NCBI GenBank assembly: GCA_041397305.1
Contig: JAWKWX010000003.1
Span: 310,001-374,000, forward strand
Origin: TMP-24 sp041397305
Lineage (GTDB): Bacteria > Pseudomonadota > Alphaproteobacteria > Rhodobacterales > Rhodobacteraceae
Direction of reading: 5' to 3'
DNA: 64,000 nucleotides
Part shown: in pieces, positions 24,676 to 33,593 of the stretch
Layout: every line of letters begins with the position of its first letter
Position numbering within the stretch: the first letter of the stretch is position 1
The notes under the pieces: generated by a model
What the model saw: only the letters and a program-made list of their open reading frames with translations
Database searches by the model: none
What the model was told of the DNA's origin: nothing
Made by a program: the position numbers and the translations under genes

Positions 24676-25305
24676 TTAGGCGCGCGGTGTCCGCTTCCGT
24701 CGGCGCCGGGCAACGGCCGCGAACGGCAGGAGCGCCCCGAACATCAGGAAAGCCGCGGGGGGCAACGGCACCGGCGTCGGGGTGTAGACGATACCGTTCA
24801 CCGGCAAAAGCCCGCTACCCGCCCTGATCTCCGGTCGCGCCGGATAGTCGAAGGCAATCCGCACCACACCGTTTGCATGGATGCGCAGCGCAAGGCCGAA
24901 ATCGCCCGCGGGCGCCCGGTAGGCCGCCAGGATAGACCCGCCGCCCTGGCCTGTGAGCAGGGTGAAGGCCTCGACCTCGCTCATGCTCATTCGCGCATTG
25001 AGCGTCCGGTAGGCCGAATAGCCAAGGAGGCCCGTGAACGAGAAGGCATGCCGCCAGCGGCCATCGGAGAGCCCCGGGATCAAGAGGCGCTTCACGGCGG
25101 GCGCAGGCGCATTGCCGCTAAGCGCGACCACCTTGCTCAGCCGCGGTTTCCGCGCAACCGCCTCGGGCATGTCCAGCGCGAGGCTGACGCTGCCAAACCG
25201 CACGTCGAACAGCGGCGCCGCCTGCGCAGCGGCAAAAAGGGCGCTGCCCAAGACAACTCCCAAAACCGCGCGGACCGCCCCGCGTATGACCATCCGAATG
25301 GTCAT
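24676..25305 (-). CDS. Exported protein with VPLPA-type C-terminal sorting signal
   Basis: A 209-residue secreted protein of unknown function. It has an N-terminal signal peptide ending near ALFAAAQA, a middle region without a known domain, and a C-terminal tripartite tail: VPLPPAAFLMFGALL, a hydrophobic stretch, then ARRRRKRTPRA. This is the VPLPA-CTERM signal recognised by the exosortase XrtD in Rhodobacterales; processing would leave the protein at the outer surface. The start has AGGGA six bases before it. No exosortase gene is in the window. It is monocistronic between argC and murI. Confidence 0.75.
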   Translation of the reverse strand: MTIRMVIRGAVRAVLGVVLGSALFAAAQAAPLFDVRFGSVSLALDMPEAVARKPRLSKVVALSGNAPAPAVKRLLIPGLSDGRWRHAFSFTGLLGYSAYRTLNARMSMSEVEAFTLLTGQGGGSILAAYRAPAGDFGLALRIHANGVVRIAFDYPARPEIRAGSGLLPVNGIVYTPTPVPLPPAAFLMFGALLPFAAVARRRRKRTPRA

Positions 25306-25415
25306 TCTGGTCCCTGTTTCGCCGTTTCTTCCGGAAAACTAGGGGCGAAAGGGGGCCTCAGCATGGCGAGACCATGCAGGCGGGCGGGCGAATATGAGCA
25401 GAAATGCGGCGGCGG

Positions 25416-26228
25416 TCAGGCCGTCTCGAAAGCGATCCGGCGCCTGAGGAACTGGGTCGCGCGGTCAGAGACCGCACGCGGATCACCTGTCGTCAGAAGC
25501 TTCGCTTCCCGGCCCGGACCAATGAATTCCGGACGGCGAACCAGATAATCAGCCAGGCTGTCAGCCACGAGGCCCGCCTGCGAGAAGACCCGCACGGATG
25601 GGCCAAGCGCTTCCTGAAAAGTCTTTTGCATCAAGGGATAATGGGTGCAACCAAGGACTGCTGCCTCCGGCTTCGGCATCCGTCTCTTCAAGGCATCAAC
25701 ATGGGATCGCACCAGCGCTTCGGCGAGGATCTCGTCGCCCTGCTCGATCGCATCGACCACGCCGCCGCAGGGCTGCGCCTCGACGTCCACCCCTATGGCG
25801 CGGAAAGCCAGTTCGCGCTGAAAAGCCCGGCTTGCGACCGTGGCCGGCGTCGCAAAGAGGGCCACATGCTTGACAGCGACCTCGCGCGGCGGAGAATTGT
25901 CGCCCCACTGCCGTTCTGTCAGCGCTTCAATCAGCGGAACGAACACTCCGAGCACTCGCTTGCCCTCGGGCACCCAGGTTTCCTGCATCCGTTTCAGCGC
26001 GGCGGCCGACGCGGTATTGCACGCCAGGATCACCAGATCGCAGCCCTCGTCCCAGAGCCGTTCCACCCCCGCACAGGTCAGGCGGAAAATGTCGTCGGCA
26101 TCGCGCACGCCATAAGGCGCGTGGGCATTGTCACCGTAATAGACGAAGGGAACCTCCGGCAGCCGTTCGACCACCGCCTCATAGATGGTCAGCCCGCCGA
26201 GACCGGAATCAAAAATGCCAACCGCCAT
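25416..26228 (-). CDS. murI: Glutamate racemase
   Basis: A 270-residue cofactor-free racemase that makes D-glutamate for peptidoglycan. It opens with AVGIFDSGLGGLTIYEAV and carries both active-site cysteines, in VILACNTASAAAL and in VLGCTHYPLMQ, and the YYGDNAHAPYGVR segment. Start 26228 follows AGGAGG and matches the family N-terminus; an in-frame extension to 26279 is rejected. Transcribed alone; the indolepyruvate oxidoreductase gene ends 83 bases upstream on the same strand. Confidence 0.95.
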   Translation of the reverse strand: MAVGIFDSGLGGLTIYEAVVERLPEVPFVYYGDNAHAPYGVRDADDIFRLTCAGVERLWDEGCDLVILACNTASAAALKRMQETWVPEGKRVLGVFVPLIEALTERQWGDNSPPREVAVKHVALFATPATVASRAFQRELAFRAIGVDVEAQPCGGVVDAIEQGDEILAEALVRSHVDALKRRMPKPEAAVLGCTHYPLMQKTFQEALGPSVRVFSQAGLVADSLADYLVRRPEFIGPGREAKLLTTGDPRAVSDRATQFLRRRIAFETA

Positions 26229-26311
26229 GCTGCCTCCTGTCGCTGCGCGTGTCATAGCAGGCGCGAGGCGAAAATCCATCCCGTGCGTCAGTGACCCGAA
26301 CGGTGAGCGGC

Positions 26312-29300
26312 CTATTCGGCCGCCTGCCGGGCGGGTGCTCCGCCAGCGCGGATCACCGCCAGAAGCTCCTCTCGCCGGATCGCGGCTTTCTTTACCGATG
26401 CTTCCTTCACCGGACCATATCCACGAATATCCTGCGGCAGGCGGGCAAGCGCCAGCGCCGCCGCTTCGGTCGCGGGTGTGACGCTTGCGAAGGCGAGGGC
26501 CATGTCGGCCTCGTACTGGGCGATGAGCGCGCGTTCGGCCCGGCGCTCGGCCGAGCGCCCGAACGGGTCGAGGGCCGTGCCGCGCAGGCGCTTCATCGCT
26601 GCGAGCAGGCGGAAGACCGCCAGCATCCAGGCGCCGAATTCGCGCTTCTCCGGCCGCCCCTCCGGACCCTTGCCGCCGAGAAGCGGCGGCGCAAGGTGGA
26701 AGGTGAGCTTCAGATCGCCGTCGAAGATCGCCTGCGCGCGCTCCGCGCTCGTCAGATGCAGCCGCGCCACCTCATACTCGTCCTTGTAGGCGAGGAGCTT
26801 GTAGAAGTTCTCTGCAACCGCCGCCTTCAGCGCCTCGGGTGCAGAGGCCACCAGACGCCGGTACCTGTCAGCGTAGCTTGCATCCTGATACTCGGTGAGG
26901 CGACGTACGCGGTCTTCGATCTTTTCGTTGAGAGTCAGCGGCTTGTTCGACTGTTCCTGCGTGAGCTCCGCGACCGCCGCCGGATCGACCGCGGCCCATC
27001 TGCCGATCTCGAAGGCGCTCAGGTTGCCCTTCACCGCGGCCCCGTTCAGCTCCACCGCCCTCTTGATCGCTTCCCGCGTCAGCGGCAGCAGGCCGCGCTG
27101 CCAGGCGGCGCCGAGCACGATCATGTTGGAATAGATCGAATCGCCCAGGAGCTTTTCCGCGAGTTTTGAGGCATCGAAGAAACTGGCACCATCCTTCAAA
27201 CGCGCCTCCAGTGACAGGCGCAGTCGGTCGGCGGGCAGTTTGAAATCGCGGTTCTTCGTGAAATCGCCGGTCACGATCTCATGCGCGTTCACCACGGCGC
27301 CGGTCCGCCCCTCGGTCATCAGCCCCAGCGTCTTGGCGCCCGCCGTCACCACCAGATCGCCGCCGATCACGCAGTCCGCCTCGCCCGTGGCAACGCGGAT
27401 CGCTGAAATATCAGAAGGTTTCTCGGCGATCCTCAGGTGAATATGGACGGCGCCACCCTTCTGGGCGAGGCCCGCCATCTCCATCATCCCGGCGCCCTTG
27501 CCGTCAAGATGCGCGGCCATCGCCAGAACCGCGCCGACCGTCACCACCCCGGTGCCGCCGACACCGGTCAGCACGGTGTTGTGCGTGCCCCGGATCGCGG
27601 GCAGCGCGGGCTCGGGAAGATCAGGCAGGCGGAAATCCTTGGCACCCGCCTTGCGCACCGTGCCGCCCGCGACCGTCACGAACGACGGGCAGAAGCCCTT
27701 GAGGCAGGAGAAATCCTTGTTGCAGGACGATTGGTCGATCGCGCGCTTGGTCCCAAGCTCGGTCTCGACCGGGACCACCGAAACGCAATTCGACTGGACC
27801 GAGCAATCGCCGCAGCCCTCGCAGATGTCGGTATTGATGAAGACCCGCCGGTCGGGATCGGGGAAAGTGCCCTTCTTGCGGCGGCGGCGCTTTTCGGCGG
27901 CGCAGGTCTGGACATAAAGAATGGCGGATACGCCATTGATCTCGCGATATTTCTCCTGAACTGCCATCAGATTGTCGCGCAGATGAACCTCTATCCCCGG
28001 CGGGAAGTCGGACAGATTCACCGCCTCTTTCGGATCATAGACCAGCGCCACATGTTTCACGCCCATCGCCAGAAGTTCGCGCGCGATCTGCGGCGCGGTC
28101 AGGTCACCTTCGGCCTTCTGGCCGCCGGTCATGGCGACGGCGTCATTGTAGAGGATCTTGTAGGTGATGGTGGTTCCCGCCGCCAAAGCCGCACGGATCG
28201 CGAGCATGCCGGAATGGTTGTAGGTCCCGTCGCCGAGGTTCTGGAACACATGGCCGCGCTTGGAAAACGGCGCCTCGCCGACCCAGTTCGCGCCCTCGCC
28301 GCCCATCTGGGTGAAGCCTACCGTATCGCGGTCCATCCACTGGACCATGTAATGGCAGCCGATCCCGGCATAGGCGCGGCTGCCCTCGGGCAGGCGGGTC
28401 GAGGAATTGTGGGGGCAACCCGAGCAGAACCAGGGCTTGCGCGCGATGATTTCGGGCGCATTGTCGGCGCGCTGCGCCGTCGCGATCGCGGCCAGGCCCT
28501 TCTTCACCTCCTCGGTGCCGCGCCCTTCCTCGATCAGGATACCGCCGATCTTTTCGGCGATCATGATCGGGTCGAGCGCGAAGCGGGTCGGGAACAGCTC
28601 CTCCCGATGCATGCCCCCCGCACCGCCCTTGTACCAGCCATAGACACGGCGGCCCTGACGGTCGTCGAAGATCGCTTCCTTGATCTGCACTTCCAGAAGC
28701 TTGCGCTTTTCCTCCACCACCACGATCAGGTCGAGCCCTTCGGCCCATTCGTGGAACGAGGTCATGTCGAGCGGGAAGGTCTGGCCGACCTTGTAGGTGG
28801 TGATCCCCAGCCGCTCGGCCTCCTCCGCGTCGATGCCCAGCAAGGCGAGCGCATGGATGAGGTCGAGCCAGTTCTTGCCCGCCGCGACAAAGCCGATCCT
28901 GGCCCCCGCCCGGCCCCAGACCCGCTTGTCGATGCGGTTGGCGCGCGCGAAGGCCTCTGCGGCGAAGCGCTTGTAGTCGATCATCCGCGCTTCCTGCGCG
29001 ACCGGCGTATCGACTGGCCGGATATTCAGCCCGCCCTCGGGCATCGGGAAATCGGGGGTGACGAACGACAGCCGGAACGGATCGCCATCGACGACCGAAG
29101 TCGCCTCGACCGTGTCCTTCATGGTCTTGAGCCCGACCCAGACCCCGGCGAAGCGCGACAGGGCCCAGGCATAAAGCCCGTAGTCGAGAATTTCCTGCAC
29201 GCCGGCGGGCGACACGACCGGGATATAGGCATCGACCATCGCCCAGTCGGACTGGTGCAGCACGGTCGAGCTTTCGCCCGTGTGATCGTCGCCCATCGCC

Positions 29301-29725
29301 ATGATGACCCCGCCATGGGGCGAGGTTCCCGCCATGTTGGCATGCCGCATCACGTCGCCCGACCGGTCCACCCCCGGCCCCTTGCCGTACCAGAGCGCGA
29401 AGACCCCGTCATAGCGGCCTTCGCCGCGCATCTCGGCCTGCTGGGTGCCCCAGACAGCGGTTGCCGCCAGATCCTCGTTGAGCCCGGGCTGGAAAAGCAC
29501 GTCCGCTTCCTTGAGCCGCTTCTCCTCCCGCCCCATCTGCATGTCGACCCCGCCCAGCGGCGAGCCGCGATAGCCGGTGACATAGCCCGCCGTGTTCAGT
29601 CCCGCCGCACGGTCGCGCGCCTTCTGCATCAGCATCAGCCGCACCAGGGCCTGGGTGCCGTTCATCAGGACCGGCGACTTGGAAAGGTCGAACTTGTCGG
29701 AAAGCGAAATGTCCTGGCGCGTCAT
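26312..29725 (-). CDS. Indolepyruvate ferredoxin oxidoreductase (fused alpha/beta)
   Basis: A 1137-residue fused 2-oxoacid:ferredoxin oxidoreductase that oxidatively decarboxylates arylpyruvates (from Phe, Tyr, Trp) to aryl-CoA. The N-terminal pyrimidine domain shows YVTGYRGSPLGGVDMQM; the TPP-binding region has FCSGCPHNSSTR and GIGCHYMVQWMD, with NHSGMLAIRAA; an iron-sulfur segment reads CEGCGDCSVQSNC; and the C-terminal gamma-type domain begins TVLTGVGGTGVVTVG. Start 29725 is preferred because GGAGGG precedes it and the sequence matches the family there; the open frame runs on to 30871 by chance through the divergent LysR gene. The divergent regulator at 29924 probably controls it. With paaG it points to aromatic amino-acid use. 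Confidence 0.92.
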   Translation of the reverse strand: MTRQDISLSDKFDLSKSPVLMNGTQALVRLMLMQKARDRAAGLNTAGYVTGYRGSPLGGVDMQMGREEKRLKEADVLFQPGLNEDLAATAVWGTQQAEMRGEGRYDGVFALWYGKGPGVDRSGDVMRHANMAGTSPHGGVIMAMGDDHTGESSTVLHQSDWAMVDAYIPVVSPAGVQEILDYGLYAWALSRFAGVWVGLKTMKDTVEATSVVDGDPFRLSFVTPDFPMPEGGLNIRPVDTPVAQEARMIDYKRFAAEAFARANRIDKRVWGRAGARIGFVAAGKNWLDLIHALALLGIDAEEAERLGITTYKVGQTFPLDMTSFHEWAEGLDLIVVVEEKRKLLEVQIKEAIFDDRQGRRVYGWYKGGAGGMHREELFPTRFALDPIMIAEKIGGILIEEGRGTEEVKKGLAAIATAQRADNAPEIIARKPWFCSGCPHNSSTRLPEGSRAYAGIGCHYMVQWMDRDTVGFTQMGGEGANWVGEAPFSKRGHVFQNLGDGTYNHSGMLAIRAALAAGTTITYKILYNDAVAMTGGQKAEGDLTAPQIARELLAMGVKHVALVYDPKEAVNLSDFPPGIEVHLRDNLMAVQEKYREINGVSAILYVQTCAAEKRRRRKKGTFPDPDRRVFINTDICEGCGDCSVQSNCVSVVPVETELGTKRAIDQSSCNKDFSCLKGFCPSFVTVAGGTVRKAGAKDFRLPDLPEPALPAIRGTHNTVLTGVGGTGVVTVGAVLAMAAHLDGKGAGMMEMAGLAQKGGAVHIHLRIAEKPSDISAIRVATGEADCVIGGDLVVTAGAKTLGLMTEGRTGAVVNAHEIVTGDFTKNRDFKLPADRLRLSLEARLKDGASFFDASKLAEKLLGDSIYSNMIVLGAAWQRGLLPLTREAIKRAVELNGAAVKGNLSAFEIGRWAAVDPAAVAELTQEQSNKPLTLNEKIEDRVRRLTEYQDASYADRYRRLVASAPEALKAAVAENFYKLLAYKDEYEVARLHLTSAERAQAIFDGDLKLTFHLAPPLLGGKGPEGRPEKREFGAWMLAVFRLLAAMKRLRGTALDPFGRSAERRAERALIAQYEADMALAFASVTPATEAAALALARLPQDIRGYGPVKEASVKKAAIRREELLAVIRAGGAPARQAAE

Positions 29726-29764
29726 CCTGCCCTCCCCGGCGATGCTGCTGACCCCTGCAGTATA

Positions 29765-29781
29765 GGTCATAATTGCTGACC
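29765..29781. promoter_or_regulatory. Candidate LysR-regulator operator
   Basis: GGTCA-N7-TGACC is an inverted repeat in the 198-base gap between the divergent oxidoreductase and LysR genes, 40 bases before the oxidoreductase start. It fits a LysR-type dyad, but binding is inferred. Confidence 0.4.
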
Positions 29782-29923
29782 AATAAAGAGATTTGTCAGG
29801 CCCTTTCCATATTTGGCTTTGGTGACTATCTGCTTTCAGGCTATCAAGCGGGCAATCGCGCCGCGCGCTGCCCGCAGACAGATTGTGCGGTCCACGCGCG
29901 GGAATACGAACGGATCGAAGCGT

Positions 29924-30829
29924 ATGGACTGGGACAAGCTCAGGATATTTCATGCCGTCGCGGACGCAGGGTCGCTGACCCATGCGGGCGATGTGCTGCA
30001 CCTCAGCCAGTCGGCCGTCAGCCGCCAGATCCGGTCGCTTGAGGAAAGTCTCGACACCACCTTGTTCCACCGCCATGCACGCGGACTGATTCTCACCGAA
30101 CAGGGCGAATTGCTGTTCGAGGCGACCAAGTCGATGAACAACCGCCTGGAAGCCGCCGCCGCGCGCATCCGCGACAGCGAGGAAGAGGTGTTCGGCGTCC
30201 TCAGGGTCACCACGACCACGGGCTTCGGCACGCTCTGGCTCGCGCCGCGCCTGCCGAAGCTTTACCAGAAATTCCCCGACCTGAAGATCGAGCTGATGCT
30301 GGAGGAACGCGTCCTCGACCTGCCCATGCGCGAGGCAGATGTCGCGATCCGCATGAAGGAGCCGAGCCAGGCAGACCTGATCCGGCGGCGTCTGATGAAC
30401 ATCCGCATGCGGCTTTATGCAACGCCGGAATATCTGTCGATGAACGGCACGCCCCAGCGCATGTCCGAGATCGCCAACCACCGGCTGATCGCACAGAACC
30501 CCAATACGCCGCAGGTGGCAGCCGGGGCCGATCTGGTGCAGCGGCTGATGGAATATGAAATCCGCTCGACCCTGACGGTGAACAATTATTTCGGCGTCCT
30601 GCAGGGCGTGCTGAACCATCTCGGCATCGGCGTCCTGCCCGACTATCTTACGGCCGACTTCCCGCATCTGGTCCGGGTCCTGCCGGATGTGGAAAGCGAG
30701 GAAGTGCCGGTCTTCCTCGCCTATCCCGAGGAGCTCAGACAATCCAAGCGCGTCGCGGCCTTCCGCGACTTCGTGTCGGAAGAGATTGCAAGCTACCGCA
30801 AGCGCCAGTTGCGCGAGGAAGCCGCCTGA
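29924..30829 (+). CDS. LysR family transcriptional regulator
   Basis: A 301-residue LysR regulator. The N-terminal helix-turn-helix is in LRIFHAVADAGSLTHAGDVL and LSQSAVSRQIRSLEE; the rest is the periplasmic-binding-like effector domain (TTGFGTLWLAPRLPKLYQKF). The ATG at 29924 begins at the family N-terminus with GAAG upstream; the frame extends to 29813 without support. Divergence from the oxidoreductase gene and a dyad in the gap suggest it controls that gene. The effector is unknown. Confidence 0.87.
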   Translation: MDWDKLRIFHAVADAGSLTHAGDVLHLSQSAVSRQIRSLEESLDTTLFHRHARGLILTEQGELLFEATKSMNNRLEAAAARIRDSEEEVFGVLRVTTTTGFGTLWLAPRLPKLYQKFPDLKIELMLEERVLDLPMREADVAIRMKEPSQADLIRRRLMNIRMRLYATPEYLSMNGTPQRMSEIANHRLIAQNPNTPQVAAGADLVQRLMEYEIRSTLTVNNYFGVLQGVLNHLGIGVLPDYLTADFPHLVRVLPDVESEEVPVFLAYPEELRQSKRVAAFRDFVSEEIASYRKRQLREEAA

Positions 30830-30927
30830 ATGGCCGCAAAGTGAGGCATGCGCGCAACGCATGACGGCCATGTTGCAAGTGCAGCAGGATTTTTCTTGAA
30901 GCTCCCGTTGCCCGGCACTAGATGACG

Positions 30928-31009
30928 CTCATGAGCGGCGGTCGAGGCAACTCCCCCCGTTCATACCTCCCTGTTGGACTTGGGCCGAGCTTGTCTCGGC
31001 CTTTTTTTT
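30928..31009 (+). ncRNA. Candidate small RNA with C-rich loops
   Basis: The stretch downstream of the LysR gene has a promoter-like CTTGAAG (30895-30901, close to a heat-shock sigma -35 box), two C-rich single-strand motifs (AACTCCCCCCGTT and ACCTCCCTG) and a strong terminator. About 80 nucleotides are expected. The C-rich motifs could pair with ribosome sites, as in the alphaproteobacterial CcsR/alpha-r14-type RNAs. No frame with coding character is present. The 5' end is a guess. The following 290 bases (31010-31299) hold no gene that I can support. Confidence 0.45.
30983..31009 (+). terminator. Intrinsic terminator
   Basis: GGCCGAG-CTTGT-CTCGGCC is followed directly by eight T. This is the clearest Rho-independent terminator in the window and would end either the LysR transcript or the candidate small RNA. 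Confidence 0.9.
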
Positions 31010-31299
31010 GCGCGGATTGTCCGATCGGCACTTGCGCGACCCTCGGCCAGACTTTGGCACGCCCAGCCGGGCACACATCTGCTTTCACGCTAATGCAGGG
31101 CGAAATCGCACCCTTGAGGCACCCACAATCAGCGCTCCGGGGCTGATGGCGAAATAAGCGGCTGGCGTGAGGCCCAGATGAAGTACTCTTCCTAAGGTAG
31201 CTGCATCGCCATATTTTTGCTCAGATTCAGGAGCAGCATACCCGCATGGTTGCAACCAGTCCCGTTTCTCGCCCCACTTTGTGACGAAAGGACTGAGCC

Positions 31300-31896
31300 A
31301 TGAAAATATGTTTTGATCGAGCCGTTCTTGGCGCTACGATTCTTTGTTCTTCGCTCGCGGTCGCCCCGCAAAGCGTAGTCGCATTGGATCTCGGCGGCGG
31401 AATAAGCATCGGTGGCGGCGGGATCAACGTCGGCGCCGGCGCGGGTGTCGGCGGTGTGAACGCCGATGTCTCGGCCTCAATCGGCGGCGGCAGTGGTGTC
31501 ACCGCGGGCGCCGGCGCATCGGTCGGTGGAACCGGCGTGAACGTGGGTGTCTCGGTTGGCACCGCTTCTCCAGGCACTCCGGGGACGCCCGGCACTCCCG
31601 GCACCCCGGGGGTAACAGGAACACCCGGGGTGGTTCCGGCCGTCGCCACTGCGCCTGCAACGGCGCCCCTGCCGATGTATCTGCTGGGCATGCTGGTGAT
31701 TACCTCCGACTCGCAGCCAATTGGCCATGTCGAAGACATCATCGCCCAGGGAGACAGCTTCCTCGTCCGGGTCAAGCTGGTCGATACGATTGATGCCCCT
31801 GTCCGGTTCGTGCGGCTGAAGTACGAACGGGATCCGCGCGCGACGACCGCGCTGAAGCTCAGCATGAACTTCGTGCAGTTCATGCGCCAACTCTGA
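31300..31896 (+). CDS. Exported Gly-rich protein with collagen-like GTP repeats
   Basis: A 198-residue protein. A signal peptide (MKICFDRAVLGATILCSSLA, cut near VVA-LDL) precedes a Gly/Val/Ala-rich repetitive region (GGGISIGGGGINVGAGAG, repeated with variation), then SPGTPGTPGTPGTPGVTG, which is six collagen-like Gly-X-Pro triplets, then a compact C-terminal domain: LLGMLVITSDSQPIGHVEDI resembles a PRC-barrel beginning. The ribosome site AAAGGACTGAG supports the start. Function is unknown; an outer-surface or periplasmic structural role is an inference. An antisense frame of similar length overlaps it but lacks such features. Confidence 0.72.
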   Translation: MKICFDRAVLGATILCSSLAVAPQSVVALDLGGGISIGGGGINVGAGAGVGGVNADVSASIGGGSGVTAGAGASVGGTGVNVGVSVGTASPGTPGTPGTPGTPGVTGTPGVVPAVATAPATAPLPMYLLGMLVITSDSQPIGHVEDIIAQGDSFLVRVKLVDTIDAPVRFVRLKYERDPRATTALKLSMNFVQFMRQL

Positions 31897-31906
31897 CGGG
31901 AGGGAC

Positions 31907-31934
31907 GCGGCCGTCGGCCCGTTCCGACGGCCGC
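31907..31934 (+). terminator. Hairpin after the Gly-rich protein gene
   Basis: GCGGCCGTCGG pairs with CCGACGGCCGC across a 6-base loop. No T run follows, so it may stop transcription weakly or protect the 3' end. It lies between converging genes. Confidence 0.6.
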
Positions 31935-32002
31935 ATCTTCAGGAATCGTCCTTACCCCGACCATCTGCCGGCGAAGGCCGGTGTGCGACGGGGGCAGAGA
32001 CA

Positions 32003-33217
32003 TCAGGTGTCGACAGGGCCCAGTTCCGACAGACGCCTGGCAAGAAAGGCCGCGTCCTGCGGGCGGGTGCAGAGTGCGATCGCCCGCGCGTAGGCGCCGC
32101 GCGCCTCGCGCTTGTGGTTGGCCCGACGCAGCAGATCGGCCTGGGCCGCGTGAAACGGCTGATAGTCCGCGAGCTGCGTCTCGAGGTTCGCCAGGTCCAG
32201 AAGCGCACTGGCCAGCGCGCCGGTTTCTGCCAGGACGACAGCACGATTGAGGCGAACGACGGGCGTCGGTTCGAACACCAGCAACCGGTCATAGAGGGCT
32301 AGTATCGCCTGCCAGTCGGGCCCAAAGGGTCTGAGCCTCAGCGCCGCAAGCGCGGCCTTGATACGGTAGGGACCGTCGCCGGGACGGGCCATGGCGGCGG
32401 TCAGGATACCCAGCCCCTCGCCGATCATCGCCCAGTCCCAACGGCCGGCGTCCTGCCGATCCAGAGGCAGCGACATTCCCGCGTCATCGGTGCGCGCATG
32501 CCGCCGCGCCTCGGTCAGGAGAAGAAGCGCCAAGGCGCCCTCCACCTCCGCCTCCTCGGGGCGAAGCGCAACGAGAAGCCGCGCCAGGAACAGGGCCTCG
32601 GCGCAGAGGTCGCAATCGGCAGCGGCGGGGCTGTCGTAGCCCGCCGTATAGATCAGGTAGATGACATTCAGCACGGACCCGAGCCGCCCTGGCCAGTCCT
32701 CGGGCTCCGGCACCCGGAACGGAATGCCCGCGCCCGCAATCTTCGCCCTGGCGCGGCTCAGGCGCTGGCCCATCGTGCTCTCGCTGTCGAGGAAGGCCGC
32801 GGCGATAGCACGCGTCGACAGGCCGCAGACCGTGCGCAGCGTAAGCGCAACGCGGCTCTTTTCATCGAGGGCGGGGTGGCAGCAAGTGAAGATCAGACGA
32901 AGGCGTTCGTCCGCGATCATGTCCGGGTCTTCCGTCTCTTCCCGCGCCAGACGGGCGAGCGCCTCTGCTCCCGCTTCGTCACGTTCGGCGCGGCGCAGCC
33001 GGTCGATCGCCTTGCGAAAAGCGACGCGGATCAACCACGCGTCGGGACGAAGCGGCACGCCGCTCCGTTCCCAGTGGGTCAGCGCCGATGCGGCTGCGTC
33101 CTGAAAGGCTTCTTCGGCAAGATCGAACCTTCCGAGGCGGGCGATCAGGGCGGCAAGGATGCGCCCCCTGTCGCCCTCCGCCGCGCGCCTCAGCGCTTCG
33201 GCGACCGTTCCGGTCAA
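32003..33217 (-). CDS. ECF sigma factor, ECF42-type (DUF6596)
   Basis: A 404-residue sigma factor. Region 2 is RFDLAEEAFQDAAASALTHW and DAWLIRVAFRKAIDRLRR; region 4 is ALTLRTVCGLSTRAIAAAFL. A long C-terminal TPR-like helical extension (after IYTAGYDSP) is typical of ECF42, which works without a classical anti-sigma factor and is encoded next to YCII/DGPF proteins. The start is taken as TTG at 33217, overlapping the YCII stop as TTGA, since the open frame upstream lies inside that gene and no better start exists. Target genes are unknown. Confidence 0.85.
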   Translation of the reverse strand: MTGTVAEALRRAAEGDRGRILAALIARLGRFDLAEEAFQDAAASALTHWERSGVPLRPDAWLIRVAFRKAIDRLRRAERDEAGAEALARLAREETEDPDMIADERLRLIFTCCHPALDEKSRVALTLRTVCGLSTRAIAAAFLDSESTMGQRLSRARAKIAGAGIPFRVPEPEDWPGRLGSVLNVIYLIYTAGYDSPAAADCDLCAEALFLARLLVALRPEEAEVEGALALLLLTEARRHARTDDAGMSLPLDRQDAGRWDWAMIGEGLGILTAAMARPGDGPYRIKAALAALRLRPFGPDWQAILALYDRLLVFEPTPVVRLNRAVVLAETGALASALLDLANLETQLADYQPFHAAQADLLRRANHKREARGAYARAIALCTRPQDAAFLARRLSELGPVDT

Positions 33218-33552
33218 GAAAAGACCACGACCGGCCGCAGTTCGACCGTGCCGTAGCGCGCACCGGGAATTTGCGCGGCCCACCGGATCGCCTCATCGAT
33301 ATCCGCGCAATCCATCAGATAGTATCCGCCAAGATGCTCCTTCGTTTCAGCGAAGGGCCCATCCATCGTTTCGACCTTGCCGCCCCGGACCCGCACCGAG
33401 GTCGCGGCGCTGGTCGGATGAAGCGCATCGCCCGCCTTCATCAGGCCCGCCTCCTTCAGCCGCTTCGTGAATTCCATGTATTCGTTCGACATCTCCGCCC
33501 CCATCGGCGGCGTTCTTGCAGGATCGGTATAGATCAGCGCCATGAACTGCAT
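33214..33552 (-). CDS. YCII/DGPF-domain protein
   Basis: A 112-residue protein of the YCII-related family. The diagnostic segment TMDGPFAETKEHLGGYYLM contains DGPF, and FMALIYTD opens the fold. Such proteins are partner genes of ECF42 sigma factors, probably as targets or regulators. It is translated first in a two-gene unit with the sigma factor and overlaps it by four bases. No catalytic function is established. Confidence 0.88.
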   Translation of the reverse strand: MQFMALIYTDPARTPPMGAEMSNEYMEFTKRLKEAGLMKAGDALHPTSAATSVRVRGGKVETMDGPFAETKEHLGGYYLMDCADIDEAIRWAAQIPGARYGTVELRPVVVFS

Positions 33553-33593
33553 TCACGTTCTCCACTGTTGAAACGAGACCCGCGGCGGGATTG

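Noticed and set aside
27437..29779. 780-codon plus-strand frame over the indolepyruvate oxidoreductase
   Set aside because: Antisense shadow; the minus strand has all catalytic motifs.
29726..30871. A frame continuous with the oxidoreductase that would make a 1519-residue protein
   Set aside because: The added part is the antisense of the LysR gene, has no family match, and the true start has a strong ribosome site at 29725.
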